Source: Serratia inhibens | GTDB lineage: Bacteria > Pseudomonadota > Gammaproteobacteria > Enterobacterales > Enterobacteriaceae | Direction of reading: 5' to 3' | Length of the DNA: 64,000 nucleotides | NCBI RefSeq assembly: GCF_003591175.1 | Contig: NZ_QYYG01000009.1 | Coordinates: forward strand, 1 to 64,000 | Shown here: positions 1 through 9,103 of the stretch, in pieces | Layout of the letters: each line of letters starts with the position of its first letter | How positions within the stretch are numbered: the stretch's first letter is position 1 | Made by a program: the position numbers and the translations under genes | The notes under the pieces: generated by a model | What the model was told of the DNA's origin: nothing | The model's database searches: none | The model's input: the letters and a program-made list of their open reading frames with translations, nothing else

Positions 1-131
1 ATGTGGGCCTGAACGGCGCCATCGTGGGCATGACCAGCTTCGGCGAGTCGGCCCCGGCAGACCAGCTGTTCAAAGAGTTCGGTTTCACCGTGGACAACGT
101 GGTGGCCAGGGCGCAGGCGCTGCTGAAGTAA
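1..131 (+). CDS. tktA: Transketolase, C-terminal fragment
   Basis: Only the last 42 codons are present; the gene runs off the left edge of the window, with the frame starting at base 3. The visible tail contains [20 protein letters not shown] and ends in ARAQALLK, the usual C-terminus of bacterial transketolases. The enzyme uses thiamine diphosphate to move two-carbon units between sugar phosphates in the cytosolic pentose phosphate pathway. The location upstream of epd-pgk-fbaA fits the enterobacterial order. The assignment as tktA rather than tktB rests on this context. Confidence 0.9.
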   Translation, partial: VGLNGAIVGMTSFGESAPADQLFKEFGFTVDNVVARAQALLK

Positions 132-140
132 GTCACGGCA

Positions 141-161
141 GGGGCGCGGCACGCTGCGCCC
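141..161. repeat. GGGGCGC...GCGCCC intergenic hairpin, copy 1
   Basis: A 21-bp imperfect palindrome lies 9 bp after the tktA stop. It begins GGGGCGC and ends CTGCGCCC, and matches two other copies in this window (32655-32675 and 33972-33992) at most positions outside the loop. It has no T-run, so it looks like a REP-like or RNA-stabilising hairpin and not an intrinsic terminator. Confidence 0.6.
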
Positions 162-179
162 TGAACCTGATGACGCCAG

Positions 180-204
180 GCCCGGCAAATTTGCCGGGCT
201 TTTT
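180..204 (+). terminator. Rho-independent terminator of tktA
   Basis: A perfect inverted repeat GCCCGGCAAATTTGCCGGGC is followed directly by TTTTTATT, a classical intrinsic terminator 48 bp after the tktA stop codon. Confidence 0.9.
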
Positions 205-262
205 ATTGCCTAAAAATCGCCCAGCCTCACAAAACGCGAAGATAAAAAATCAACGGCGTTGC

Positions 263-305
263 TTAAGAACCAGGATTAACTATATGTTAATTTTTAGTTT
301 CTTAA
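263..305. promoter_or_regulatory. Nested inverted repeats upstream of ABC importer
   Basis: TTAAGAA (263-269) pairs with TTCTTAA (299-305). Inside them TTAAC (276-280) pairs with GTTAA (286-290). The two repeats are almost concentric and sit 20-60 bp before the substrate-binding-protein start, where an operator would be expected. I see no recognisable Fur box, so iron control is not supported. The regulator is unknown. Confidence 0.4.
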
Positions 306-324
306 ATGTAGCAAGGGGTTGATC

Positions 325-1413
325 ATGTGGACAAGAATTGGTGCGTCTGTGGTTGTGATCGCGGTACTGGGGGCTGCGCCTGCTTATGCCGACTTCCCGG
401 CAGGTTATCCGGCTGATTATCAGAAAATAGTCGATGGCGCGAAGAAAGAAGGCAAGGTAGTCATCTATTCCACCACCGATATTAAAGCTGCCGGCCCGCT
501 GATTCAGGGATTCGAAGCGCTGTATCCGGGCGTTAAAGTCGAATACAACGACATGAACAGCACCGAATTATACAACCGTTATATCAGTGAACAGGCGGCG
601 GGCGGCACCAGCGGCGACGTGGTTTGGAGCTCGTCGATGGACACCGCGCTGAAACTGGCGACCGACTACGCGCAGGAGTACGCCTCGCCGGAACAGGGCC
701 AACTGCCTAAATGGGCGGTCTGGAAAGAGAAGGCCTACGGCACTACCTACGAGCCGGTGGTCTTCATCTATAACAAACGGCTGATCCCGCAGGGTGACGT
801 ACCGGACTCACACGCCGCGCTGGCAAAACTGATCGCCGGCCAGACCGACAAGTTCAAAAAGAAAGTCACCACCTATGATATTGAAAAGTCAGGGCTGGGT
901 TTCATGTTGTCGGTACAGGATTCCAAGGCCGATCCGCACTATTTCGCTACCCTGGCTGACGTCGCCAAAGGTGGCCTGGCGGTACAATCTTCTACCGGAA
1001 CCATGATGGAAAGGGTGTCATCCGGTGAAAACCTGATCGGTTTCAACATTCTGGGTTCTTATGCCGAGGCCCGCGCCAAAACCGACCCTTCGCTCGGTAT
1101 TTCTTATCCGAAGGATTACACGCTGGTGCTGTCGCGCGTCTCCTTTATCAGCAAAGAGGCTGCCAACGCTAACGCAGCGAAACTGTGGCTTAACTACGTG
1201 CTGTCGGAAAAAGGCCAGAGCATACTTGCCAATCAGGCGGACATTCCGTCCATCCGTAATGACATTGAAGGCAAGAACGACATTGAAGGCATGACCAAAA
1301 TGCTCGGCAATGCGCTGAAACCTATCCCGGTGGATGAGAGCCTGTTGGAGTATCTGCAGCCGGTCAAACGCCTGGATTACATTAAGCAGTGGCGCACCGC
1401 CGCCGCAAAATAA
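325..1413 (+). CDS. ABC transporter periplasmic substrate-binding protein (AfuA/FbpA-like)
   Basis: Predicted 362-residue secreted solute-binding protein of the COG1840 type (ferric iron, phosphonate or polyamine-like binders). I chose ATG 325 over the upstream TTG 319 because AAGGGG lies 7 bp before it and the product then starts with a clean signal peptide ending APAYA before DFPAG. The mature protein starts with the family-typical KEGKVVIYSTT segment and contains the GDVVWSSS pocket strand. A tandem Tyr-Tyr iron-binding pair like that of SfuA/FbpA is not visible, so an iron substrate is uncertain. It is the first gene of a three-gene importer operon with the permease and ATPase downstream. 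Confidence 0.85.
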   Translation: MWTRIGASVVVIAVLGAAPAYADFPAGYPADYQKIVDGAKKEGKVVIYSTTDIKAAGPLIQGFEALYPGVKVEYNDMNSTELYNRYISEQAAGGTSGDVVWSSSMDTALKLATDYAQEYASPEQGQLPKWAVWKEKAYGTTYEPVVFIYNKRLIPQGDVPDSHAALAKLIAGQTDKFKKKVTTYDIEKSGLGFMLSVQDSKADPHYFATLADVAKGGLAVQSSTGTMMERVSSGENLIGFNILGSYAEARAKTDPSLGISYPKDYTLVLSRVSFISKEAANANAAKLWLNYVLSEKGQSILANQADIPSIRNDIEGKNDIEGMTKMLGNALKPIPVDESLLEYLQPVKRLDYIKQWRTAAAK

Positions 1414-1492
1414 TAACCGGATCCGGACGCGCGCCTGCTGCTGCGGCGTGCGCCCTTTGGTCGTCGTCGTTTACAACCATTGGGATATTTTT

Positions 1493-3262
1493 ATGGAAGC
1501 ATGGCGCAGAAAGTGGCAAAGCCTGCCGCGCGGTCTGGTGGTGTTGGTAACCGCATTGGTTATTTATGTACCGCTGTCGTTTATCGTGATTCAAAGTTTC
1601 CTCTCCGCCCCCTTTTTCTCCCCGTCCAAGGTGTTCAGCCTTGAGGCGTTTCAGTTCATTTTTACCGACCCCGACTTTTACAAGGCGCTGAAAAGCGGCT
1701 TTATTCTGGCTTTCGGGTTGGTGGTGATCGCCATTCCGTTGGGGGGTATTCTGGCCTTTTTGATGGTCAGAACCGATTTGCCCGGCCGCCGCTTCATTGA
1801 GCCGCTGATCCTGGTGCCGATCTTTGTCTCCCCGATGGTGCTGGGGTTTGGCTACGTGGTGGCCGCCGGACCGGTGGGGTTTTTCTCTCTGTGGGCGGAG
1901 GCGCTGCTGGGCTTCGTGCCGTGGAATATCTACTCGATGTCCAGCATCGTGGTCATCGCCGGGCTGACGCACGTTCCTCACGCCTATTTGTACATTTCTT
2001 CGGCGCTGCGCAGCGTGGGTTCCGACGTGGAAGAGGCGGCGCGCACGGCGGGGGCCTCGCCTTTGCAGGTGATGACCGCAGTCAGTTTGCCGATGGTGCG
2101 ACCATCCATTCTCTATGCCGGGGTGCTGCTGTTCTTCCTTGGGCTGGAGGTGTTCGGCCTGATGCTGGTGCTGGGCGATCCGGAAGGCAACCTGGTGCTG
2201 GCAACCTACCTGTATCAACTGACCAATAAGCTGGGTACGCCGTCTTACCATCTGATGGCGGCGGTGGCGGTGGTGCTGATCTGCATCACCATTCCGTTGG
2301 TGATGCTGCAGCGCCGTCTGATGCGCACCGCCAACCGTTTCGTTACCGTCAAAGGCAAGGCTTCGCAGGCCCGTGCGCTGCCGCTGGGTAAATGGCGCTG
2401 GGTCGCCGGTGCCGTGGTGGTGTTCTGGCTGACGGTCACCATCGGCGTACCGCTGGTAGGCGTGGTATTGCGCGCCTTTATCTCCAACTGGGGCGTGGGC
2501 GTTTCCATCTGGGACGAGCTGTCGCTCAATACCTTCCGCACCATCTGGCAGCAGCCCAACCTGCTGCGGGCGATTGTCAACTCGATGGCGATTGGGGTGT
2601 TCGGCGGCGCGCTGGCGGTAGTTTGCTATCTGTTTATCGGTATCGCCATGCACCGCAAGCCCGACGGCGCGACCCGTTTCCTCGATTACAGCGTGCTGGT
2701 GCCGCGAGCGGTGCCGGGCCTGCTGGCCGGTCTGGCTTTCCTGTGGGTGTTCCTGTTCCTGCCGATGTGGCTGGATAAGTCGCTGAAAGAGGGCTGGTTG
2801 TCGGCGTTGCCGGTGGCCGAGTGGCTGCGGGAGAACCTGATCGTCTGGCTGCGCTCCTTGCGCAGCACCATCTTCAGCGTTTGGCTGGCCTATACCGTGG
2901 TGTGGATGGCTTATGGGCTGCGGCTGATTTCCTCTACGCTGCTGCAGGTCGGTCCTGAACTGGAGGAGGCCGCGCGCAGCGCCGGTGCGACCCGTGGCCA
3001 GATCACCCGACACGTCACCATTCCGCTGTCGCGCTACGGCCTGATTGGCTCGTGGCTGTTGATGTTCCTGATTTTTGAACGCGAGTATTCCACCGGGGTG
3101 TATCTGCTTTCTCCGGGCACGGAAACCATAGGATCGATGCTGGTTTCGCTGTGGGCGGCGGGTGCCATTGATATCGTTGCGGCGCTCTCCTTTATCAACA
3201 TCCTGCTGGTGGTGTTAGGTCTGGGTATCGCCCTGCGCTTTGGAGTGAAATTACATGATTGA
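1493..3262 (+). CDS. ABC transporter permease, fused double-domain (FbpB/PhnU-like)
   Basis: Inner-membrane permease of 589 residues made of two homologous halves, as in FbpB/SfuB-type transporters. Each half carries an EAA loop that docks to the ATPase: EEAARTAGAS near residue 180 and EEAARSAGAT near residue 490. Many hydrophobic segments (about 12) are visible. The open frame extends further upstream, but ATG 1493 (MEAWRRKW) starts just before the first membrane span. The extra upstream codons overlap the preceding gene in another frame and read as low-complexity arginine-rich sequence. The RBS is weak (GGGAT). The 3' end overlaps the ATPase gene by 8 bp, implying translational coupling. 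Confidence 0.88.
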   Translation: MEAWRRKWQSLPRGLVVLVTALVIYVPLSFIVIQSFLSAPFFSPSKVFSLEAFQFIFTDPDFYKALKSGFILAFGLVVIAIPLGGILAFLMVRTDLPGRRFIEPLILVPIFVSPMVLGFGYVVAAGPVGFFSLWAEALLGFVPWNIYSMSSIVVIAGLTHVPHAYLYISSALRSVGSDVEEAARTAGASPLQVMTAVSLPMVRPSILYAGVLLFFLGLEVFGLMLVLGDPEGNLVLATYLYQLTNKLGTPSYHLMAAVAVVLICITIPLVMLQRRLMRTANRFVTVKGKASQARALPLGKWRWVAGAVVVFWLTVTIGVPLVGVVLRAFISNWGVGVSIWDELSLNTFRTIWQQPNLLRAIVNSMAIGVFGGALAVVCYLFIGIAMHRKPDGATRFLDYSVLVPRAVPGLLAGLAFLWVFLFLPMWLDKSLKEGWLSALPVAEWLRENLIVWLRSLRSTIFSVWLAYTVVWMAYGLRLISSTLLQVGPELEEAARSAGATRGQITRHVTIPLSRYGLIGSWLLMFLIFEREYSTGVYLLSPGTETIGSMLVSLWAAGAIDIVAALSFINILLVVLGLGIALRFGVKLHD

Positions 3263-4325
3263 ACTTTCGGTAGAGAACCTGCATTTGACCTACGGCGATA
3301 ACCCGGTGCTGAAAGGCGTTTCGATGCAGTTGAAGCGGGGCGAAGTGGTTTCGCTGCTGGGCCCGTCGGGCAGTGGGAAAACCACGTTGCTGCGTGCGGT
3401 TGCCGGGCTGGAAAAGCCAACGCAGGGTCGTATTATCATCGGCAGCAACAGGGTATACGATGGTGCTGCTCGCAGTGAGATCCCGGCTGAAGAGCGCAAC
3501 CTCGGGCTGGTGTTCCAGTCTTACGCTTTATGGCCGCATAAAACCGTGTTCGAGAACGTTGCCTACCCGTTGAAATTACGTAAAGTCGCCTCGGCGGAAA
3601 TCACCCAGCGGGTGCAGGGCGTGCTCGATCAGCTTGGGCTGGGGGCGTTGGGCAAACGCCATCCGCACCAGCTTTCCGGTGGCCAGCAACAGCGCGTGGC
3701 GATTGGCCGGGCGCTGGTGTACAACCCGCCGGTGATCCTGCTCGATGAACCCTTGTCTAACCTGGATGCCAAGCTGCGCGAAGAAGCGCGGGTGTTTTTG
3801 CGCGAGTTGATTATCAAGCTTGGCCTGTCGGCGCTGATGGTGACCCACGATCAGAATGAGGCGATGGCGATTTCCGACCGTATTTTGCTGCTCAACAACG
3901 GGAAAATCGAACAGCAGGGCACGCCGCAGGAAATGTACGGTTCACCTTCAACGTTGTTTACCGCCGAGTTTATGGGCAGCAATAATCGCCTGTACGGCAA
4001 GGTCACGGAGGTGAGTGACGGCAAAGCGCGTATCGAAGGTAAAGACTGGGCGCTGTGGGGCATGGCGGGTGCGGGGGTAAAAGCCGGCGAAGAGGGGACG
4101 GCGGTGATCCGTGTCGAGCGCGTGCGCCTGGGGGACGATCCTCAGGGGAATCAACTTGAGCTGCCGCTGCTGACCAGTATGTATCTTGGCGATCGCTGGG
4201 AATATCTGTTCCGCACGGTGGCCGAGGATTTTGTGGTGCGTGCCTATGGCAGCGAGGTGCGCGGGCAGGCGTTGTGCCGTCTATCCTTGCCGGCAGAGCA
4301 TCTGTGGATTTTCCCCAAAGAATAA
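3255..4325 (+). CDS. ABC transporter ATPase with TOBE domain (FbpC/PotA-like)
   Basis: Cytoplasmic nucleotide-binding subunit of 356 residues powering the importer encoded just upstream. Visible motifs: Walker A GPSGSGKT (residues 36-43), Q-loop in [10 protein letters not shown], signature LSGGQQQR, Walker [14 protein letters not shown], and switch histidine in MVTHDQ. Residues from about 240 onward form a C-terminal TOBE-like regulatory extension, as in the PotA/FbpC/MalK group. All catalytic residues are present. The operon is closed: the next gene, epd, lies nearly 400 bp away. The substrate is not determined from sequence. Confidence 0.9.
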   Translation: MIELSVENLHLTYGDNPVLKGVSMQLKRGEVVSLLGPSGSGKTTLLRAVAGLEKPTQGRIIIGSNRVYDGAARSEIPAEERNLGLVFQSYALWPHKTVFENVAYPLKLRKVASAEITQRVQGVLDQLGLGALGKRHPHQLSGGQQQRVAIGRALVYNPPVILLDEPLSNLDAKLREEARVFLRELIIKLGLSALMVTHDQNEAMAISDRILLLNNGKIEQQGTPQEMYGSPSTLFTAEFMGSNNRLYGKVTEVSDGKARIEGKDWALWGMAGAGVKAGEEGTAVIRVERVRLGDDPQGNQLELPLLTSMYLGDRWEYLFRTVAEDFVVRAYGSEVRGQALCRLSLPAEHLWIFPKE

Positions 4326-4415
4326 TATCGGCAAGGCCGTACCCTGTTACGGGGGCGGCCGCATGGCTATAAATTCAGCATCCCGCCCTGTGTCTTTGGC
4401 GCGGCCTTAAGTCAA

Positions 4416-4437
4416 AAGTGTGCGCTAGATCATCTTA
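4416..4437. promoter_or_regulatory. Candidate CRP site upstream of epd
   Basis: The sequence contains TGTG-CG-CTAGATCA, agreeing with the CRP consensus TGTGATCTAGATCACA at most positions including the whole CTAGATCA core. E. coli epd is known to have a CRP-dependent promoter, which supports the reading. Confidence 0.55.
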
Positions 4438-4513
4438 TTCTCGCAAAACCTTCTCGCGTTGCCCACCGGCTTGCTGCACCTGTTCCTTTTGGCAAAACTT
4501 TGGTTTATGCTCG

Positions 4514-4529
4514 GCTGAAGCGTTTCAGT
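4514..4529. promoter_or_regulatory. Cra (FruR) operator candidate upstream of epd
   Basis: GCTGAAGCGTTTCAGT differs only slightly from the Cra consensus (GCTGAATCGTTTCAGC). The site lies about 195 bp upstream of the epd start. Cra control of the E. coli epd-pgk-fbaA region is established, so repression by Cra, relieved by fructose phosphates, is likely here. Confidence 0.7.
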
Positions 4530-4722
4530 TGTGGCGGTATCTCGCAGAAATGCCCGAGTGACGCCGGTGAATTATCGCCGGCAGGCAGGAATAATGTTAC
4601 GCGACGATTCACAGCAGGCGGTGCGATACACTACTCTATGCAGGTTAGTCAGATAACCAGCCCGTGCCCTCTCAATGCCGGTGAACGCGCCCGGCGGAAG
4701 AAGGCCCTTTTTCAGGAGCAGC

Positions 4723-5739
4723 ATGACCATCCGCATAGCGATAAACGGTTTTGGCCGCATCGGCCGCAGCGTTTTACGCGCACTGTATGAATCGGGACGT
4801 AGAGCGGAAATTTCCGTGGTGGCGATCAACGAACTGGCGAACGCCGAAGGTATGGCCCACCTGCTGAAATACGACTCCAGCCATGGCCGCTTTGCCTGGG
4901 ATGTCCGCCAGGAATGCGACATGCTGACCGTTGGGGATGACACTATCCGTTTGCTGCATCAGCCGGCGGTAGAACGGCTTCCCTGGGGCGAGCTGGGCGT
5001 CGACGTAGTGCTGGATTGCAGCGGCGTGTTCGGCAGCCGGGCGGATGGCGAGGCCCATCTGGCGGCGGGGGCGAAGAAGGTCCTGTTCGCTCATCCGGGC
5101 GGCAACGATCTGGACGCCACCATCGTGTTTGGCGTCAATCATCAGACGCTGCTGGCGGAACACCGTATCGTGTCCAACGCGTCATGCACCACCAACTGCA
5201 TTATTCCGGTGATCAAGCTGCTGGACGATGCCTTCAGCATCGAATCCGGCACCGTGACCACCATTCACTCGTCGATGAACGATCAGCCGGTGATAGATGC
5301 CTATCACCAGGATTTGCGGCGTACCCGCGCGGCGAGCCAGTCGATTATTCCGGTCGACACCAAGCTGGCCGCCGGCATTACCCGCATTTTTCCGCAGTTT
5401 TGCGATCGTTTCGAAGCGATTTCCGTGCGCGTGCCGACCATCAACGTGACGGCTATCGATCTCAGCGTCAGCGTCAGTTCGGCGGTGAAAGTGACAGAGG
5501 TCAACCAGCTGTTGCAAAAGGCCGCACAGGGATCTTTTCGTGGTATAGTCGATTACACGGAACTACCATTAGTCTCGATTGATTTTAACCATGACCCGCA
5601 TAGCGCTATCGTCGACGGTACGCAGACCCGGGTCAGCGGGCAGCACCTGATCAAGACCTTGGTTTGGTGCGATAATGAATGGGGCTTTGCCAATCGGATG
5701 TTGGATACAACACGGGCAATGGCCGCAAGCGGTTTCTAG
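4723..5739 (+). CDS. epd: D-erythrose-4-phosphate dehydrogenase
   Basis: NAD-dependent enzyme of 338 residues that oxidises erythrose-4-phosphate to 4-phosphoerythronate, the first step of the route to pyridoxal phosphate. It is a GAPDH homologue: the N-terminal Rossmann motif [10 protein letters not shown] and the active-site SNASCTTNC with its nucleophilic cysteine are intact. ATG 4723 is preceded by CAGGAG and starts [14 protein letters not shown]; the open frame continues upstream without homology. It is the first gene of the epd-pgk-fbaA operon, the classical enterobacterial order, so expression is tied to central carbon control. GapA is a possible confusion, but neighbourhood and length favour Epd. 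Confidence 0.95.
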   Translation: MTIRIAINGFGRIGRSVLRALYESGRRAEISVVAINELANAEGMAHLLKYDSSHGRFAWDVRQECDMLTVGDDTIRLLHQPAVERLPWGELGVDVVLDCSGVFGSRADGEAHLAAGAKKVLFAHPGGNDLDATIVFGVNHQTLLAEHRIVSNASCTTNCIIPVIKLLDDAFSIESGTVTTIHSSMNDQPVIDAYHQDLRRTRAASQSIIPVDTKLAAGITRIFPQFCDRFEAISVRVPTINVTAIDLSVSVSSAVKVTEVNQLLQKAAQGSFRGIVDYTELPLVSIDFNHDPHSAIVDGTQTRVSGQHLIKTLVWCDNEWGFANRMLDTTRAMAASGF

Positions 5740-5811
5740 TACGGCGGCATCGGCAGCCTGCCGGTGCGTCGCTTAGGCAACTTTAAAGAGAGTTAACCAA
5801 GAGGGTTCACC

Positions 5812-6972
5812 ATGTCTGTAATTAACATGTCCGATCTGGATCTGGCAGGTAAACGCGTTCTGATCCGCTCCGATCTGAACGTACCAGTGAAAGACGGTAA
5901 AGTGACTTCCGATGCACGTATCCGTGCTTCCCTGCCGACGATTGAAGCTGCGCTGAAACAAGGTGCTCGCGTGATGGTAACGTCCCACCTGGGCCGTCCT
6001 GTCGAAGGCGAATACAACGAAGAATTCTCCCTGCTGCCCGTTGTAAACTATCTGAAAGAACACCTGAAAAACCCGGTACGTCTGGCTAAAGACTACCTGG
6101 AAGGCGTTGACGTTGCAGAAGGTGAGCTGGTAGTGCTGGAAAACGTCCGTTTCAACAAGGGCGAGAAGAAAGACGATGAAAGCCTGTCCAGGAAGTACGC
6201 GGCGCTGTGCGACGTATACGTGATGGACGCTTTCGGCACCGCGCACCGCGCGCAGGCTTCGACTCACGGCGTGGGCAAGTTTGCCCCGGTAGCCTGTGCA
6301 GGCCCGCTGTTGTCAGCAGAACTGGAAGCTCTGGGCAAGGCGCTGAAAAGCCCGGCTCGTCCGATGGTTGCCGTGGTTGGCGGCTCTAAAGTTTCGACTA
6401 AATTCGATGTGCTGAACTCGCTGGTGAAAATCGCCGATACGGTGATCGTGGGCGGCGGCATCGCCAACACCTTCGTGGCTATCGATAATAACGTCGGTAA
6501 ATCTCTGTACGAACCTGACTTCGTCGAGGCAGCGAAAAAACTGCGTGACGAGTTTAAAATTCCGGTTCCTACCGATTCTCGCGTAGGTACGGAGTTCTCT
6601 GAAACTGCACCTGCTACCTTGAAAAAAGTCAGTGAAGTCAACGATGATGAAGAGATCATGGACTTCGGTGACGAAACCGCGCTGGCTATGGCCAAGTTGC
6701 TCAAAGAAGCCAAAACCATTCTGTGGAATGGCCCGGTTGGCGTATTCGAGTTCCCTAACTTCCGTAAGGGCACCGAAATTGTCGCGCGCGCTATCGCAGA
6801 CAGCGAGGCATTCTCTATCGCTGGTGGCGGTGATACGCTGGCGGCTATCGATCTGTTCGGTATTGAAGATAAAATCTCTTATATCTCTACCGGCGGTGGT
6901 GCCTTCCTGGAGTTTGTGGAAGGTAAAGCGTTACCGGCAGTAGTGATGCTGGAAGAGCGCGCCAAGCAGTAA
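5812..6972 (+). CDS. pgk: Phosphoglycerate kinase
   Basis: Glycolytic enzyme of 386 residues transferring phosphate from 1,3-bisphosphoglycerate to ADP in the cytosol. Diagnostic segments: the N-terminal substrate motif [13 protein letters not shown], the basic-patch segment [11 protein letters not shown], the nucleotide-site region [14 protein letters not shown], the hinge WNGPVGVFE and the C-terminal GGGDTLAAI. Length is normal for the family. The start ATG follows GAGGG. It lies 72 bp after epd and 116 bp before fbaA in the same direction. Codon use is noticeably biased (many CTG, CGT, GGT), as expected of a very highly expressed gene. Confidence 0.98.
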   Translation: MSVINMSDLDLAGKRVLIRSDLNVPVKDGKVTSDARIRASLPTIEAALKQGARVMVTSHLGRPVEGEYNEEFSLLPVVNYLKEHLKNPVRLAKDYLEGVDVAEGELVVLENVRFNKGEKKDDESLSRKYAALCDVYVMDAFGTAHRAQASTHGVGKFAPVACAGPLLSAELEALGKALKSPARPMVAVVGGSKVSTKFDVLNSLVKIADTVIVGGGIANTFVAIDNNVGKSLYEPDFVEAAKKLRDEFKIPVPTDSRVGTEFSETAPATLKKVSEVNDDEEIMDFGDETALAMAKLLKEAKTILWNGPVGVFEFPNFRKGTEIVARAIADSEAFSIAGGGDTLAAIDLFGIEDKISYISTGGGAFLEFVEGKALPAVVMLEERAKQ

Positions 6973-6980
6973 TTCAGACA

Positions 6981-7010
6981 ACGGGAGGCGAAAGTCGCCC
7001 GTTTGTTTTA
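6981..7010 (+). terminator. Hairpin between pgk and fbaA (possible partial terminator)
   Basis: GGCGA-AAG-TCGCC sits inside ACGGG/CCCGT and is followed by GTTTGTTTTAT, 8 bp after the pgk stop. It could attenuate or process the operon transcript; fbaA may also have its own promoter in the gap. This is inference from structure only. Confidence 0.4.
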
Positions 7011-7088
7011 TACCGCGCGGCCAAGGCGGCGCGGCATGAAAAAATCGATTTACATCCATCTACGGCCGACGAAACAGGACAAAGTAAC

Positions 7089-8168
7089 ATGTCTAAAATT
7101 TTTGATTTCGTAAAACCGGGTGTCATCACTGGTGATGACGTTCAGAAAGTATTCGCAGTAGCTAAAGAGAACAACTTTGCGCTGCCAGCAGTGAACTGCG
7201 TGGGTACCGACTCCATCAACGCCGTGCTGGAAACAGCCGCGAAGGTACGTGCTCCGGTTATCGTTCAGTTCTCCAACGGCGGTGCCGCGTTTATCGCCGG
7301 CAAAGGCGTGAAGACTGACGTTCCGCAGGGCGCAGCGATTCTGGGCGCGATTTCTGGTGCACATCATGTTCACCAGTTGGCTGAGCATTACGGCGTGCCG
7401 GTCATTCTGCACACCGACCACTGTGCGAAGAAACTGCTGCCATGGCTGGACGGCCTGTTGGACGCGGGCGAGAAGCACTTCGCCGCTACCGGCAAACCAC
7501 TGTTCTCTTCCCACATGATCGACCTGTCTGAAGAGTCTCTGGAAGAAAATATCGAGATTTGCAGCAAATACCTGACTCGCATGGCGAAGCTGGGTATGAC
7601 TCTGGAAATCGAACTGGGCTGCACCGGCGGTGAAGAAGATGGCGTGGACAACAGCCATATGGACGCATCCGCTCTGTACACCCAACCGGAAGACGTGGCT
7701 TACGCGTACGAAAAACTGAACGCCATCAGCCCACGCTTCACCATCGCGGCGTCCTTCGGTAACGTGCACGGCGTATACAAGCCAGGCAACGTTAAACTGA
7801 CTCCGACCATCCTGCGTGATTCTCAGGACTACGTGTCCAAGAAATTCGATCTGCCGCACAACAGCCTGAACTTCGTGTTCCACGGCGGTTCCGGTTCTAC
7901 CGACGCAGAGATCAAAGAGTCCGTAGGTTACGGCGTGATCAAAATGAACATCGATACCGACACCCAATGGGCAACCTGGGACGGTATCCTGCAGTACTAC
8001 AAGGCGAACGAAGGTTACCTGCAGGGCCAGTTGGGCAACCCGAAAGGCGCTGACCAGCCGAACAAGAAATACTACGATCCACGCGTATGGCTGCGCGCAG
8101 CCCAGACATCCATGATTACTCGTCTGGAACAGGCTTTCAAAGATCTGAACGCAGTAGACGTTCTGTAA
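7089..8168 (+). CDS. fbaA: Fructose-bisphosphate aldolase, class II
   Basis: Zinc-dependent aldolase of 359 residues cleaving fructose-1,6-bisphosphate into dihydroxyacetone phosphate and glyceraldehyde-3-phosphate. The catalytic and metal-binding segment VILHTDHCAKK, the ELGCTGGEEDG motif and the glycine-rich phosphate loop FVFHGGSGST are all present. Length matches the E. coli enzyme. It is the last gene of epd-pgk-fbaA and is followed within 25 bp by a strong terminator. Codon bias is strong, consistent with high expression. Confidence 0.98.
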   Translation: MSKIFDFVKPGVITGDDVQKVFAVAKENNFALPAVNCVGTDSINAVLETAAKVRAPVIVQFSNGGAAFIAGKGVKTDVPQGAAILGAISGAHHVHQLAEHYGVPVILHTDHCAKKLLPWLDGLLDAGEKHFAATGKPLFSSHMIDLSEESLEENIEICSKYLTRMAKLGMTLEIELGCTGGEEDGVDNSHMDASALYTQPEDVAYAYEKLNAISPRFTIAASFGNVHGVYKPGNVKLTPTILRDSQDYVSKKFDLPHNSLNFVFHGGSGSTDAEIKESVGYGVIKMNIDTDTQWATWDGILQYYKANEGYLQGQLGNPKGADQPNKKYYDPRVWLRAAQTSMITRLEQAFKDLNAVDVL

Positions 8169-8190
8169 TCTCGGTTAGCTGTTTTGCCAT

Positions 8191-8216
8191 AAAGGCTCCC
8201 CTCGGGGAGCCTTTTT
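8191..8216. terminator. Bidirectional terminator, fbaA and DUF1345 gene
   Basis: AAAGGCTCCCC / GGGGAGCCTTT forms an 11-bp stem around a one- or three-base loop and is followed by TTTTTCG on the plus strand. The A-run on the other side makes it usable for the converging minus-strand gene as well. Confidence 0.9.
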
Positions 8217-8220
8217 CGTT

Positions 8221-8889
8221 TTAGCTCAACAGACCGGCACCGACGTTAATCGACAGCCCCAGGATCACCATATTGAACACGAAAGAGATGATCGATTGCA
8301 GCAGGGTGATTTTGCGCACCTCCGCCGCGCCGACCGCCACATCGGCGGTTTGCGACGCCACGGCGATGGTGAAGGAGAAGTAGGCGAAGTCCAGATAGGT
8401 CGGTTCGGCAAGATTGCCGGGGAACACCAGCGGCAGCGGGTCCTGCTGCGCGCCCTTGCGGTAAAACTGATGGGCGTAGTGCATGGTGAAGGCGGTTGGC
8501 AGCAGCAGCCAGGACACCACCAGCGTGGTACCGGTCAGCGTCAGATGCAGCGTTTTCAGCGAGTTACTGACCTGCCTGGTGGTGCCCAGCTCAAACATAA
8601 TCGACAGAATGCTCACCAGACAGCCGATGCTGACCAGCGCCAACACCATGCTGGCGCTTTCATCCTGCGAACGGGCAATCTGGCGGATGTGCTGCGGCGT
8701 GCTCACCAGCATCAAACGCCAGAGAAACAGCAGATAGAGCCAGGCCAGCACGTTCCAGCCAATCATCAGGCGTTGCAGTTCAGAGAGCTGAGCCGGCAGC
8801 AACAGGTAGCACAGGATGCCGGCCCCCACCGAAAGCAGCAGTCTCGGCCGGACTTGCCAGTAGTGTTTAATCGACGACGGAATGTACAT
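8221..8889 (-). CDS. DUF1345 family inner-membrane protein
   Basis: A 222-residue polytopic membrane protein with about five hydrophobic segments, matching the DUF1345 family by the conserved ARSQDESASMVLALVSIGCLVSI stretch (quoted here only as its segment near residues 72-95) and the C-terminal FAYFSFTIAVASQTADV. Function of the family is unknown. It converges on fbaA and diverges from mscS with a 214-bp gap. E. coli K-12 does not have it at this place, so it is a lineage-specific addition between fbaA and mscS. The start MYIPSSIKHYW is the only sensible ATG. Confidence 0.75.
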   Translation of the reverse strand: MYIPSSIKHYWQVRPRLLLSVGAGILCYLLLPAQLSELQRLMIGWNVLAWLYLLFLWRLMLVSTPQHIRQIARSQDESASMVLALVSIGCLVSILSIMFELGTTRQVSNSLKTLHLTLTGTTLVVSWLLLPTAFTMHYAHQFYRKGAQQDPLPLVFPGNLAEPTYLDFAYFSFTIAVASQTADVAVGAAEVRKITLLQSIISFVFNMVILGLSINVGAGLLS

Positions 8890-9103
8890 GAGGGGCTGGA
8901 TTCCTTGGTAGCATGATGGGGTAGCGCTTTGTTTAGCATAGAGGCAATAGCCTTAAACAGGTTGCTGTTTCGGCTTTTTTAGTGCCTGCGGTTGGATGCC
9001 GGGCGAATGTTGGTTAACCTAAGGCAGTGGTTTCCAACTGACGATTGATGTCAGTGTATTTTTGCGAGTTTATCCCTTTAGGGGCAGAGTTAGGACAACA
9101 CGA

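Larger units (their letters stand above)
4326..4722. other. Regulatory gap upstream of epd-pgk-fbaA
   Basis: A 397-bp non-coding stretch between the ABC importer and epd. It holds a CRP-like site (4416-4437), a Cra-like site (4514-4529) and the epd ribosome-binding site CAGGAG at 4713. Short reading frames crossing it show no recognisable protein character. Confidence 0.7.

Noticed and set aside
263-305. A Fur box before the ABC importer
   Set aside because: The inverted repeats do not resemble the GATAATGATAATCATTATC pattern, so iron regulation is not claimed.
1382-3013. A 543-codon antisense frame opposite the ABC permease
   Set aside because: It is rich in His, Gln, Arg and Gly with no hydrophobic core, which is the typical shadow of a GC-rich, membrane-protein gene on the other strand. 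The plus-strand permease has clear motifs.
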